A DNA stretch of 64,000 nt, from the NCBI RefSeq assembly GCF_027497995.1, contig NZ_JAODBT010000001.1:1364001-1428000 (forward strand), given 5' to 3'. The notes under the pieces are model-generated. The model had not been told where the DNA came from. It saw nothing but the letters and a program-made list of their open reading frames with translations, and did no database searches. Origin of the DNA: Stenotrophomonas sp. Iso1. GTDB lineage: Bacteria; Pseudomonadota; Gammaproteobacteria; Xanthomonadales; Xanthomonadaceae. Of this stretch, positions 8,577-17,160 are shown piece after piece. A program made the position numbers and the translations under genes. Numbering within the stretch: position 1 is the first letter of the stretch; each line of letters opens with the position of its first letter.

Positions 8577-9584
8577 ATGCTTTTGATCGGCGTTGCCGGC
8601 ACCGAACTGACTGCCCAGGAGCAAGACTGGCTGCAGCACGATGCGGTCGCGGGCGTGGTGCTGTTCAAACGTAATTTCGCCTCCCGCGAGCAGGTGGTCG
8701 AGTTGACCTCGGCCATCCGTGCCGCCACGGCGCGGCCATTGCTGCTGGCCGTGGACCAGGAAGGCGGGCGCGTGCAACGCTTCCGTGAGGGCTATACCGA
8801 GCTGCCGCCGCTGGACGGCTTGGGCAAGCTGTATGGGACTGACCCGGACGCCGCACTGGCGCTGGCCGAACAGCACGCTTGGCTCATGGCCAGTGAAGTC
8901 CGCGCCAGTGGCCTGGACCTGAGCTTTGCCCCGGTGGTGGATGTGGGCCACGGCAACCTGGCCATCGGCAACCGCGCTTTCGGCGAAGACCCGCAGACCG
9001 TGGCCGCGCTTACCGCCGCCTATGTGCGCGGCATGCATTCGGTGGGCATGGCAGCAACGCTGAAGCATTTCCCTGGCCACGGCACCGTGCGTGAAGACAC
9101 CCATGTCGACACCGCCATTGATCCGCGCTCGTTGCAGGAAATGGAAAGCCTTGATCTGGTACCGTTTCGCGCAGGCATCGCCGCTGGCGCCGATGCGGTG
9201 ATGATGGCTCACGTCATCTACCCGCAGGTCGCGCCGGAGCCGGCCGGTTACTCGCCGCGCTGGATCAACCAGATCCTGCGTCAAGACATGGGCTTTCGCG
9301 GCGTGGTGTTCTCCGACGACATTGGCATGGCGGCTTCGTTCGCCGCTGGTGGCGTCAAGGCCCGGGTTGATGCTCACCTGGATGCCGGCTGCGACGTGGT
9401 GTTGGTCTGCCACCCGGAGCTGGTCGAAGAATCGCTGCAGGCTGTTGCTGGCCGCAGTCTCAATACCGCTGCGCTGCTGGGCTTGATTACCCGTGGCGCG
9501 ATGGCCTGGGGCGGCCTGCTGGCCGACAGCCGTCATGGCGATACCCGCAACCGTTTGCTTGAAAACCTTGGAAGAACCGTCTGA
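8577..9584 (+). CDS. nagZ: Beta-N-acetylhexosaminidase NagZ
   Basis: This is a 335-residue cytoplasmic GH3 enzyme of peptidoglycan recycling that removes GlcNAc from 1,6-anhydro-muropeptides. It carries KHFPGHG at 163-169, the conserved histidine H176 in REDTHVD and the nucleophile-bearing FSDDIGM at 245-251. No signal peptide is present. ATG 8577 has GGAG upstream and begins the conserved MLLIGVAGTEL; an in-frame GTG at 8559 is less likely. In many gammaproteobacteria NagZ products influence AmpC beta-lactamase induction. Its stop overlaps the hpt start by one base. Confidence 0.95.
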   Translation: MLLIGVAGTELTAQEQDWLQHDAVAGVVLFKRNFASREQVVELTSAIRAATARPLLLAVDQEGGRVQRFREGYTELPPLDGLGKLYGTDPDAALALAEQHAWLMASEVRASGLDLSFAPVVDVGHGNLAIGNRAFGEDPQTVAALTAAYVRGMHSVGMAATLKHFPGHGTVREDTHVDTAIDPRSLQEMESLDLVPFRAGIAAGADAVMMAHVIYPQVAPEPAGYSPRWINQILRQDMGFRGVVFSDDIGMAASFAAGGVKARVDAHLDAGCDVVLVCHPELVEESLQAVAGRSLNTAALLGLITRGAMAWGGLLADSRHGDTRNRLLENLGRTV

Positions 9585-10135
9585 TGCCCAACCTCACTAT
9601 CGAACAGGCCCTGTCCCAGGCCGACCTGCTGGTCGACCGCCCCACCATCGACAAGGCCATTGCCGGCATCGCCGACGCGATTGCACGCGATTACAAGGGT
9701 GAAGTCCCGGTCTATTTGTCGATCATGCATGGCGCGCTGCCGTTCGCTGGCCAGTTGGCGCTGGAACTGGGCGCACGCGGCCAGGACCTGCAGTTCGACT
9801 ACCTGCATGCCACCCGTTACCACGGCGAGACCGGCGGCGAGCTGGTGTGGAAGCACCGCCCGGCCACCGCGCTGTTCGGCCGCCGCGTGCTGTTGGTCGA
9901 TGACATCCTCGACGAAGGCTTCACCCTGCAGGGCGTGCGCCAGTGGTGCATGGAACAGGGCGCCACGGATGTACGCATTGCCGCGATGACGGTGAAGAAG
10001 CACGACCGTGCACTGCCGGACGTCAAGGCGGATTACCTCGGCGTCGAGCTGCCGGACCGTTTCGTGTTCGGCTTCGGCATGGACGTCAACGAATCGCTGC
10101 GCACGCTGCCTGCCATCTACGCGATGAAGGAATAA
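9584..10135 (+). CDS. hpt: Hypoxanthine-guanine phosphoribosyltransferase
   Basis: This 183-residue type I phosphoribosyltransferase converts hypoxanthine or guanine plus PRPP to IMP or GMP. The PRPP-binding loop is VLLVDDILDEG at 102-112, and LSIMHGALPFAGQL forms the pyrophosphate loop. It starts within the nagZ stop codon (TGATG). mtiP, two genes downstream, makes hypoxanthine from methylthioinosine, so this enzyme could recapture that product. Confidence 0.93.
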   Translation: MPNLTIEQALSQADLLVDRPTIDKAIAGIADAIARDYKGEVPVYLSIMHGALPFAGQLALELGARGQDLQFDYLHATRYHGETGGELVWKHRPATALFGRRVLLVDDILDEGFTLQGVRQWCMEQGATDVRIAAMTVKKHDRALPDVKADYLGVELPDRFVFGFGMDVNESLRTLPAIYAMKE

Positions 10136-10139
10136 GCCC

Positions 10140-10589
10140 ATGGCCAGCCGGCGATCCGTTGCAGGCTGGCTGACGGTTGTCTTCATTTTGGGCCAGTTGG
10201 CCATCCTCGGGATCAAGGAGCTGCGCGAGCAGGGCAGTCCCTTGGCGCAGCAGTACGCCTTCTTTGGCTATGCCCCCAATCTTGTGGCGGCGGCAACGCT
10301 GCCCTGGCTGGTATTGGCAGTGGCATTGAAGCGGGGCGGTCCGCTGGATGGCCCTTATGCCTGGCGGGACCTGTGGCATGAGGGGCGTGCGCTGTGTGCA
10401 GGATTGCTGTTGAGCACCGGCGGGTTGCTGGCCTGGGAGTTCATCCAGCGGTCCCGGCCCAACCGGACCTTCGACTGGCAGGACATATGGGCCACGATGG
10501 GCGGAACCGGCCTATGCATGGCTGTGATCGTATCTGCCCGCCTGTTCACCATGTGCCGGGCCAACTCCTCTTCCTCTACACGAGCATGA
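10140..10589 (+). CDS. Four-helix membrane protein, possibly VanZ-like
   Basis: This 149-residue protein has about four hydrophobic segments (near residues 8-24, 43-62, 87-103 and 118-135). The stretch RTFDWQDIWATMGGTGL before the last helix resembles the conserved patch of VanZ-like proteins, but the match is weak and no function is assigned. It starts 4 bases after hpt and 7 bases separate it from mtiP, so it belongs to the nagZ-hpt-mtiP operon. Confidence 0.7.
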   Translation: MASRRSVAGWLTVVFILGQLAILGIKELREQGSPLAQQYAFFGYAPNLVAAATLPWLVLAVALKRGGPLDGPYAWRDLWHEGRALCAGLLLSTGGLLAWEFIQRSRPNRTFDWQDIWATMGGTGLCMAVIVSARLFTMCRANSSSSTRA

Positions 10590-10596
10590 CAAATCC

Positions 10597-11343
10597 ATGA
10601 GTTCCATTGCCCTGGCCGTGATCGGCGGCACCGGCGTCTACACGTTGGCCGCGCTGGACGATGTCCATACCCACGAAGTGGAAACCATTTACGGCGCGCC
10701 CTCAGGCCCGGTCCGTGTCGGCCTGTTGAACGGCCAGCGCGTGGCGTTCCTGGCCCGCCACGGTGAGGGTCATTCGATTCCGCCGCACAAGATCAACTAC
10801 CGCGCCAATCTGGCCGCGCTCAAGCAACTGGGCGCGACCCGGGTGCTGGCGCTGAATACCGTGGGCGGCATCACCGACAACTTCGGCCCGCGCGTGCTGG
10901 CCTGCCCGGATCAGCTGATCGACTACACCTGGGGCCGCATCTCCACGCTCAGCGAGGAAGCCGGCAGCGAGGTGCTGCACGTCGATTTTGGCCACCCTTA
11001 CACGCCATCTTTCCGCGCCAAGGTGCTGGCCGCGGCCAACGCCCAAGGCGTGGTGATGCAGGACGGCGGCTGTTACGGCGCTACCCAGGGCCCGCGCCTG
11101 GAAACCAATGCCGAAATCGCGCGGATGCGCCGGGATGGCTGCGATCTGGTCGGTATGACCGGCATGCCGGAAGCCGGCTTGGCGCGCGAGCTGGGGCTGG
11201 AGTATGCCTGCCTGGCCATCGTCGCCAATTGGGCGGCTGGCTGCGGTGACGCGGGGGAGATCACCATGGCCGAGGTGCTGGCAAATGTGGAGGCGGCTTC
11301 GGCGGGTTTGCCGACTTTGGTGGGTGAACTGGCGAAGGGGTGA
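10597..11343 (+). CDS. mtiP: S-methyl-5'-thioinosine phosphorylase
   Basis: This is a 248-residue member of the MTA/purine nucleoside phosphorylase family. The N-terminal VIGGTGVY phosphate loop, ARHGEGH and NTVGGI are present, as is the MTGMPEAGLARELGL helix near the C-terminus. The linked gene order nagZ-hpt-mtiP and the protein's look favour the methylthioinosine-specific type characterised in Pseudomonas over an MTA phosphorylase. The reaction yields hypoxanthine and methylthioribose-1-phosphate from the polyamine/SAM by-product. Assignment to methylthioinosine rather than MTA is an inference. Confidence 0.88.
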   Translation: MSSIALAVIGGTGVYTLAALDDVHTHEVETIYGAPSGPVRVGLLNGQRVAFLARHGEGHSIPPHKINYRANLAALKQLGATRVLALNTVGGITDNFGPRVLACPDQLIDYTWGRISTLSEEAGSEVLHVDFGHPYTPSFRAKVLAAANAQGVVMQDGGCYGATQGPRLETNAEIARMRRDGCDLVGMTGMPEAGLARELGLEYACLAIVANWAAGCGDAGEITMAEVLANVEAASAGLPTLVGELAKG

Positions 11344-11372
11344 TTGTCATCCCGGCTTAAGGTTTGCATACT
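11344..11372 (+). promoter_or_regulatory. Sigma-70-like promoter candidate for the cold-shock gene
   Basis: TTGTCA at 11344-11349 and CATACT at 11367-11372 are separated by 17 bases. A start near 11379 would give a 5' leader of about 55 bases before the cold-shock ATG, compatible with the structured leaders common to cold-shock mRNAs. This is by eye only. Confidence 0.4.
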
Positions 11373-11433
11373 CCGCCAGTGCGCTTCATTCAGCGTGCAT
11401 CAATCCATTCATCGAACAAGGTCTCGCATCACC

Positions 11434-11640
11434 ATGCCGAACGGTACCGTCAAGTGGTTCAACGACGCCAAGGGATTTGGCTTCATCTCACCGGAGGACG
11501 GCAGCGCCGATGTCTTCGCGCACTTCTCCGCGATCAACTCCAAGGGCTTCCGCAGCCTGCAGGAAGGCCAGCGCGTCAGCTATGACGTGACCGATGGCCC
11601 GAAGGGTGCGCAGGCTTCGAATATCACGCCGGCCGAGTGA
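11434..11640 (+). CDS. Cold-shock-domain protein (CspA family)
   Basis: This 68-residue single cold-shock domain binds single-stranded nucleic acid as an RNA chaperone or antiterminator. RNP1 is KGFGFISP and RNP2 is DVFAHFSAI. The conserved start [12 protein letters not shown] fixes the ATG at 11434; the open frame extends upstream to 11344 without similarity. It has its own terminator and probably its own promoter, so it is monocistronic. Confidence 0.95.
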   Translation: MPNGTVKWFNDAKGFGFISPEDGSADVFAHFSAINSKGFRSLQEGQRVSYDVTDGPKGAQASNITPAE

Positions 11641-11658
11641 TTCACCCGGTTGTGCCGA

Positions 11659-11686
11659 AAAACCCCGCTTCGGCGGGGTTTTTTTT
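11659..11686 (+). terminator. Rho-independent terminator of the cold-shock gene
   Basis: The perfect stem AACCCCGC-TTCG-GCGGGGTT lies at 11661-11680 and is followed by a run of T's. It begins about 20 bases after the cold-shock stop codon. Confidence 0.93.
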
Positions 11687-11719
11687 GGGTTGGATGATGG
11701 CTGGACGGCACAGGCTGCA

Positions 11720-11764
11720 TTCACCCCAACCCCCTCTTTCCTGCGCGCGGGAGAAGGGTTGAGT
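11720..11764 (+). repeat. CCCTCTCCCGC-type palindromic repeat, copy 1
   Basis: TCACCCCAACCCCCTCTTTC is followed by a short loop and GCGGGAGAAGGGTTGAGT. The two halves pair imperfectly. Related copies lie near 30,970, 39,210 and 51,925. It is intergenic and probably a dispersed extragenic element. Confidence 0.55.
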
Positions 11765-11784
11765 TGCAGGTAAGAAGGAACGTA

Positions 11785-13026
11785 ATGAGCAAACCATTGG
11801 ATATCGCCATCGTTGGCTATGGCACTGCAGGGCAGGCCCTGGCGGTGCTGCTGTCGCGTGATGGCCACCGGGTGCAGGTGTTTGAACAGGCGGCTACGCC
11901 GGGGCCGGTGGGCGCAGGATTCTTGTTGCAGCCCAGCGGCCTGCAGGTGCTGTGGCAGATGCAGCTGTTGCCGCAGGTGCTGGAACACGGCGCGGTAGTG
12001 CGCCGGTTGTACGGGGAAACCCCGTGCGGGCGCGCGGTGATGGATATGCATTACGCCGGGCTGGATGCTCGCTTGTACGGCGTAGGCATGCAGCGGGGCG
12101 CTTTGTTTTCGTTGTTGGACACGGCATGGGAAGGCGCTGGCACGCTGCATGTGGACAGTCGCATCACGGCCATCGACGACAGCCTACAGCGTGTGCAGGA
12201 CTGCCACGGCCGCTGGCATGGGCCGTTTGACCTGGTGATCGCTACCGACGGCTCGGCTTCAGGCCTGCGTGCCCAGGTGCAGGGCACCCAACTGGACCGG
12301 ATTTACCCATGGGGCGCGCTTTGGTGCCTGTTGCCACGCGGCGATTGGGCGTTCGGTGATGAGTTGCGCCAGCGCTATGTTGCGGCGCGCAAGATGATCG
12401 GCCTGCTTCCCGTAGGCACCCGGCCCGGTGATGACGAACCACGCCTGAGTTTTTTCTGGAGCCTGCCGCGGGATGGTTTTGCGGCCTGGGAACAGAACGG
12501 GTTGCCGGCCTGGCTGGACGAGATCGAATCGTTGTGGCCCGAAGCGCGGCAGCGGCTGGAGAGTGTCGGCGTGCAGACCCAGTTGGCCCGCGCCAGTTAT
12601 CGCGATGCAGTGATGGAGCACTGGTATCGCGGTCGCTTGGTATTGGCCGGTGATGCGGCGCATTCGATGAGCCCGCAGCTGGGGCAGGGCGTGAACATGG
12701 CGCTGCAGGATGCGCTGGCGCTGCGCGATGCCTTGCGTGCAGAAGGTCAGATTGACGCCGCATTGGCCCGCTACCAGGCCCAGCGCAAGGCGCATGTTTG
12801 GCTGTACCAGTTCTGGAGCCGCTGGCTGACGCCGGTGTTCCAGTCCGACCGTGATTGGGTAGCAGGCGCCCGCGACATGCTGTTCAAGCCGATGGGGCGC
12901 ATGCCGGGTGGGCGTGGGCACATGTTGCGCATACTCAGTGGCACCCAGCACGGGCTGTTCGGCAAGCTGGCGTTGGAGGATGCCTTCATCGCCGCGCTGC
13001 AGGAGGAGCTGCCCAGCGGGCGATGA
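11785..13026 (+). CDS. FAD-dependent monooxygenase
   Basis: This 413-residue flavoprotein is of the p-hydroxybenzoate-hydroxylase fold. The N-terminal dinucleotide motif is VGYGTAGQALA and the second FAD motif is GDAAHSMSPQLGQG with the following NMALQDALAL helix. A DG motif (IATDGSASGLR) sits near residue 155. Such enzymes hydroxylate aromatic or other small substrates using NAD(P)H and oxygen; the substrate cannot be read from sequence. ATG 11785 has AAGAAGGA upstream. The AidB-like gene follows after 57 bases and may be co-transcribed. Confidence 0.85.
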   Translation: MSKPLDIAIVGYGTAGQALAVLLSRDGHRVQVFEQAATPGPVGAGFLLQPSGLQVLWQMQLLPQVLEHGAVVRRLYGETPCGRAVMDMHYAGLDARLYGVGMQRGALFSLLDTAWEGAGTLHVDSRITAIDDSLQRVQDCHGRWHGPFDLVIATDGSASGLRAQVQGTQLDRIYPWGALWCLLPRGDWAFGDELRQRYVAARKMIGLLPVGTRPGDDEPRLSFFWSLPRDGFAAWEQNGLPAWLDEIESLWPEARQRLESVGVQTQLARASYRDAVMEHWYRGRLVLAGDAAHSMSPQLGQGVNMALQDALALRDALRAEGQIDAALARYQAQRKAHVWLYQFWSRWLTPVFQSDRDWVAGARDMLFKPMGRMPGGRGHMLRILSGTQHGLFGKLALEDAFIAALQEELPSGR

Positions 13027-13083
13027 CGGGCGCGCAACAGGGGCATGCGGCAGAATCAGCCGTGCCATCGAGGAGCCGCTGCC

Positions 13084-14724
13084 ATGTCGCTGCAACTGCC
13101 CGCGTTTGAAACCCATGTCGTCGACAACCAGCCGCCGCCGTTTGGCGGCCGAAACCTGTGGCGCGATGACCGCGCGCTGCAGGAAGCGATAGCACGCGAG
13201 GGCGGCAAGGCGTTCGTGGCAGCGTTGTCGCATTACGGCGAGTTGGCCGGTGGTGATCTGTACCGCGCCGGCTTTGATGCCAACCGTCAGCGGCCACTGC
13301 TGCGCACGCATGATGCGCAGGGCCATCGCATCGACACCGTGGATTTCCACCCGGCGTATCACCAGCTGATGTCGACCGCCAAGACGCATGGCGTCGGCGG
13401 GCTTTCCTGGCATGCGCTGCAGCCCGGTGCGCATGTCGCGCGTGCGGCGCTGAGCTACCTGCATCATCAAGCTGAAGCAGGCACCAGTTGCCCACTGACC
13501 ATGACCCACGCGGCGGTGCCGGTGTTGCGGCAGGAGCCGGCGTTGGCCGAATGGGCCAGCAAGGCGGCCATGCCGTTTTACGATCCGCGTGACCTGCCGA
13601 TTGGTGACAAAGCCGGGATCACCCTGGGCATGGGCATGACGGAGAAGCAGGGTGGCTCGGATGTCCGTGCCAACACCACCACCGCAACACCGCTGGCGAC
13701 GGCGGGTGAATACAGCCTGGTGGGGCATAAATGGTTTTTCTCCGCCCCCATGTCCGATGGCTGGCTGGTATTGGCCCAAGCGCCTGGTGGGTTGACGTGT
13801 CTATTGATGCCGCGTCGTCTGCCTTGTGGACGACGCAATGCATTTCACCTGATGCGGCTGAAAGACAAGCTGGGCGATTGGGCGAACGCCTCCAGCGAGG
13901 TCGAGTTCTGCGGTGCGTGGTCGCGCCGTATCGGCGAAGAAGGGCGCGGCGTGGCGACCATCATCGAGATGGTGATGCTGACGCGCTTGGACTGCATGCT
14001 CGGTGCTGCTGCGGAAATGCGCATGGCGCTGGCGCAGGCGCTCCATCACGCGCGACACCGACGCAGCTTCGGAAAATGTCTGGTTGAGCATGCGTTGATG
14101 GCCAACGTGTTGGCGGATCTGGCTATCGAATCGGAAGCCGCCACCACGTTGTCGATACGGGTCGCGCGGGCGGTGGATGCAGCGCCGCAGGAGCCGCGCG
14201 AAGCCGCATTCGCGCGTATTGCGACTGCCATTGGCAAGTTCTGGATATGCAAACGCGCGCCGGCGTTCGTCAACGAGGCACAGGAATGCCTCGGCGGTGC
14301 AGGTTATGTCGAGGAGTCGATGCTGCCACGGCTGTACCGGCAGGCGCCGCTCAATTCGATCTGGGAAGGCAGCGGCAACGTGCAATGCCTGGATGTACTG
14401 CGTGCACTGGCGCGCGAGCCTCAGGCACGCACAGCGCTGTTGGACGAGCTGCAGCAGCCCGGAGGCCGGGCGGATCTTTACGATCGCGCGCTTGCCGTCG
14501 TATCACCAGCGTTGTCGGGCGCCGTGATCGCCGAGGCCGATGCACGTACCGTGGTTTCGCGCCTGGCCGTGCTGTTGCAGGCGGCCACGTTGTTGCGAGT
14601 GGGTAGTCCGCTTGCGGCCACCTTCGTGCAGTCGCGGCTTGGTGACGCGGGCCATGTTTACGGTGTGCTGGATGCTACGACGCCTTTCACCGACATTCTG
14701 GCGCGCGCGTTGCCGGCTGATTGA
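13084..14724 (+). CDS. aidB: AidB-like acyl-CoA dehydrogenase
   Basis: This 546-residue flavoprotein is close to E. coli AidB over most of its length. It shares THVVDNQPPPF near the start, GMGMTEKQGGSDV, VGHKWFFS, LKDKLG and YRQAPLNSIWEGSGN. AidB is part of the adaptive response to alkylation damage, binds DNA and has weak isovaleryl-CoA dehydrogenase activity. Ordinary acyl-CoA dehydrogenases are about 150 residues shorter; the extra C-terminal domain is present here. ATG 13084 has GAGGAG upstream. The gene is exactly adjacent to and convergent with the diguanylate cyclase, with no terminator between them. Confidence 0.85.
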   Translation: MSLQLPAFETHVVDNQPPPFGGRNLWRDDRALQEAIAREGGKAFVAALSHYGELAGGDLYRAGFDANRQRPLLRTHDAQGHRIDTVDFHPAYHQLMSTAKTHGVGGLSWHALQPGAHVARAALSYLHHQAEAGTSCPLTMTHAAVPVLRQEPALAEWASKAAMPFYDPRDLPIGDKAGITLGMGMTEKQGGSDVRANTTTATPLATAGEYSLVGHKWFFSAPMSDGWLVLAQAPGGLTCLLMPRRLPCGRRNAFHLMRLKDKLGDWANASSEVEFCGAWSRRIGEEGRGVATIIEMVMLTRLDCMLGAAAEMRMALAQALHHARHRRSFGKCLVEHALMANVLADLAIESEAATTLSIRVARAVDAAPQEPREAAFARIATAIGKFWICKRAPAFVNEAQECLGGAGYVEESMLPRLYRQAPLNSIWEGSGNVQCLDVLRALAREPQARTALLDELQQPGGRADLYDRALAVVSPALSGAVIAEADARTVVSRLAVLLQAATLLRVGSPLAATFVQSRLGDAGHVYGVLDATTPFTDILARALPAD

Positions 14725-16422
14725 TCAACCGGCGCCGTCGAGGTTGGCGTCGAACGGCAGCACGCGGTTACGGCCGCTGCGTTTGGCGCGGTACAGCGCG
14801 GCATCGGCTTTGCGCAGCAAGGTGATGCCGGCCACGCCATCAATCGGGTAAGTCGCCACACCCAGCGACACCGTGATCGGGGGCAGCGTCTTGCCTGAGA
14901 ACGGCACGCTCATCTGCGATAGCGCGATGCGTAGTTCCTCGGCATAGCGCAGTGCCGATGCACGATCAGATTCGGGCAGGATCACTGTGAATTCTTCGCC
15001 GCCATATCGACAGGCAATGTCTTCACCGCGCAACCGCGAGGACAGCAACTGGCCGACCGCTGCCAGCAGCGCATCGCCGCCGCCATGGCCGTGGGTATCG
15101 TTGAATTGCTTGAAATGGTCCACGTCCAGCATCAACACCGACAACGGAAAGTCCCGGCGTCCGCAGCGGGCAATCTCGCGCGCCAGCGATTCTTCCAGAT
15201 AGCGGCGGTTGTACAGGCCGGTGAGCGGATCGCGGATGGATTGCAGACGCAGTGATTCGCGCAGGCGCAGGTTGCTCAGTGCCAACGACAACTGTTCGAC
15301 GGCCGACTCGGCCACGGTGAGGCGCGGCAGCGGGCCGGGGCCGGCAGCGCAGAGAAACAGGAAGCCGATCTGCACGCCCTGTGCTGACATCGGAATGCAG
15401 GCTGTTGTAACGCTGAGCCCTTCCTCCGGGCTTGCGATATGCGGGCAGCCCGCATCACGGTGCAGGTCGTCGATCAGGTGCGGTTGACCACGGCGGATGG
15501 CCCAGCAGTCACTGGGTACCAGGAACGCGCTGGTTTCCACCAACGGTGTACCCCAGTTGACGATGTTCTCAGCGCGGTCGTTGGAGGCGCGCAACAGGTA
15601 AACCGAACCGGCGGCTTCGGGCAGCAGCGCCTTGAGCGTGCGCGCGGTGATGTCCAGCGCTTCTTCGGGATTGGCGCAACTCTGCAGCAGGCCGGTGTAA
15701 CGACCCAGTGTCTGCAGGTCGGCACTGGAACGCTCAAGCTGCTCCAGGTTGGTGACCAGCTGCTGGCCGGCACTGGCCGCACGTTTTTCGGCCCGCGAAC
15801 GTCGGCGCAATTCCGACAACAGAATGCCGTACACCGAAGCCACCACCGCCAGTCCGAACGGAATGCCCGCGAAGGCCAGGCCCAGCAGCAGGTCGGCACT
15901 GCGGCGCGAGCTGGCCGCGCGCTCTACCAGCAATGCATGTTCGGCCTGGACCATCAGCCGCACCTGTTCGCGGATGGCGCTGGTGGTGCGGAAAGCATTC
16001 TGGTTGATGGCCGCGCGTGCTGCGTCCAGACCCTGACTGTCGTAGATGCCTACAACGTGCTGGATCTGCCCCAAACGGCGGCCGACCAGTTCTTCAAGCT
16101 TGCGCGTGTTCTGGGACTGCTCGGGGTTGTCGGTAATGGAGCGGGAAAGCGTTGCCAGCACCAGCGGAAGGCGCTCCAGGCTCATCTGGTAATCGACCAG
16201 ATATGCCTGGCTGCCCGTGAGTAGATAGCCGCGTTCGGCGGATTCGGCATCAAGCACCATCGACTGGATTTCATCGATACGGCCGATGACCTCATGGGTG
16301 TGCGCTACCAGACGGGCGTCGGCAATGAACCAGCGGGCGCCGACAAACACGCCAATACCGATAGCAATGAAGACCAGTGCGGAGAAGGTCAGCGCGATTT
16401 TGATGCGGGTGCGTTGTTGCAT
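14725..16422 (-). CDS. Membrane diguanylate cyclase (CHASE3-like, GAF, GGDEF)
   Basis: This 565-residue protein makes the second messenger c-di-GMP. A membrane helix near residues 8-28 is followed by a periplasmic CHASE3-like sensor containing ESAERGYLLTG, then a second helix and a GAF-like domain. The C-terminal GGDEF domain has the active site GGEEF at 474-478. The inhibitory I-site RxxD (RGED) lies five residues before it, so product feedback is likely intact. I chose the ATG at 16422, where the first helix begins; the frame stays open upstream to 16527. Confidence 0.9.
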   Translation of the reverse strand: MQQRTRIKIALTFSALVFIAIGIGVFVGARWFIADARLVAHTHEVIGRIDEIQSMVLDAESAERGYLLTGSQAYLVDYQMSLERLPLVLATLSRSITDNPEQSQNTRKLEELVGRRLGQIQHVVGIYDSQGLDAARAAINQNAFRTTSAIREQVRLMVQAEHALLVERAASSRRSADLLLGLAFAGIPFGLAVVASVYGILLSELRRRSRAEKRAASAGQQLVTNLEQLERSSADLQTLGRYTGLLQSCANPEEALDITARTLKALLPEAAGSVYLLRASNDRAENIVNWGTPLVETSAFLVPSDCWAIRRGQPHLIDDLHRDAGCPHIASPEEGLSVTTACIPMSAQGVQIGFLFLCAAGPGPLPRLTVAESAVEQLSLALSNLRLRESLRLQSIRDPLTGLYNRRYLEESLAREIARCGRRDFPLSVLMLDVDHFKQFNDTHGHGGGDALLAAVGQLLSSRLRGEDIACRYGGEEFTVILPESDRASALRYAEELRIALSQMSVPFSGKTLPPITVSLGVATYPIDGVAGITLLRKADAALYRAKRSGRNRVLPFDANLDGAG

Positions 16423-16539
16423 CGCCACCTTGCGTGCGTGATGGAAGAAGCGGGTGCAGTCCCGCGCCAGCCTTTCTGGCCAATCAAATTGATTTGTGGG
16501 GGCCCTTTCCCCCACGGCAACGCGCAAGCGCTGCGAGAT

Positions 16540-16569
16540 GCACAGTCACCGCGTGTGCGGTGACTGTGC
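16540..16569. repeat. Perfect 13-bp hairpin
   Basis: GCACAGTCACCGC and its exact reverse complement are separated by GTGT. It lies 12 bases after the stop of the alanine-rich lipoprotein gene (minus strand) but lacks a following T-run in either direction. It may end that transcript with Rho, or be an operator for the diguanylate cyclase gene downstream. Confidence 0.6.
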
Positions 16570-16580
16570 GGCAAAGTCTA

Positions 16581-16964
16581 TCAATGCTTGGCTTGGTCCG
16601 CCTTGTCGCGCGCATCTTTGGCAACGTCATGCGCATGGTCAGCCACCTTCTGCGCGGCATCAGCGCTGGCGGCACTGGCGTCGGCGGCAGCCTGTTTGGC
16701 AGAGACCGATGCATCCTTGGCGGCTTCGCTGGTGGCGTCTACTGCCTTGTCCAGCGCCTGTTGTGACTCAGCCGCCGCATTGCGCGTGGCTTCGGCGGCC
16801 TGGCTGGCGGCGTCACGGGTGGCATCAGCAGCGGAATGGGCTGCATCCTTGGCGGCTTCGGCGGCGGTAGCGGCGTCGCGCTTGGCTTGTTCGGCAGCGT
16901 GGTCGTTGCAGCCAGCCATCGCCAAGACCAAGCTTCCTGCGAGTAGGGGTACAAACAGCTTCAT
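16581..16964 (-). CDS. Alanine-rich coiled-coil lipoprotein 1
   Basis: This 127-residue predicted lipoprotein has a signal peptide ending in LAMAGC (lipidation cysteine near residue 18). The mature part is almost entirely A, D, S, K, E, T and Q in repeating AxxAAxDA patterns. It is predicted to be a long amphipathic helix or coiled coil, resembling LEA-like or Lpp-like helical proteins. Translation starts at 16964 with AAGGAG upstream. A similar alanine-rich lipoprotein gene lies just upstream. No enzymatic function can be proposed. Confidence 0.8.
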   Translation of the reverse strand: MKLFVPLLAGSLVLAMAGCNDHAAEQAKRDAATAAEAAKDAAHSAADATRDAASQAAEATRNAAAESQQALDKAVDATSEAAKDASVSAKQAAADASAASADAAQKVADHAHDVAKDARDKADQAKH

Positions 16965-17103
16965 TGCGCTTCTCCTTGATGGGAACCCACCCACGCAGCC
17001 TAGAGGCTGGCGTATTCACGCCGCGTCAAAGGAGCGCGCCAGCGTTGTGTTGCGTCGATGCAGACGCAGATGCTGTGGCGGGAGATAGGCAACAGGCAGG
17101 CAA

Positions 17104-17134
17104 TAAAAAAAGCCGCTGGCGAACCAGCGGCTTT
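17104..17134 (-). terminator. Terminator of alanine-rich lipoprotein 2
   Basis: On the minus strand the stem AGCCGCTGG-TTCG-CCAGCGGCT is followed by seven T's. It lies about 27 bases after the lipoprotein stop, so this gene is transcribed separately from lipoprotein 1. Confidence 0.93.
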
Positions 17135-17160
17135 CGAGACTTGCGTCGAAGAAGAAGTTA

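Noticed and set aside
11488..12150. A minus-strand frame across the cold-shock gene and monooxygenase start
   Set aside because: It runs through a strong terminator and a palindromic repeat and shows no coding motif; both plus-strand genes are well supported.
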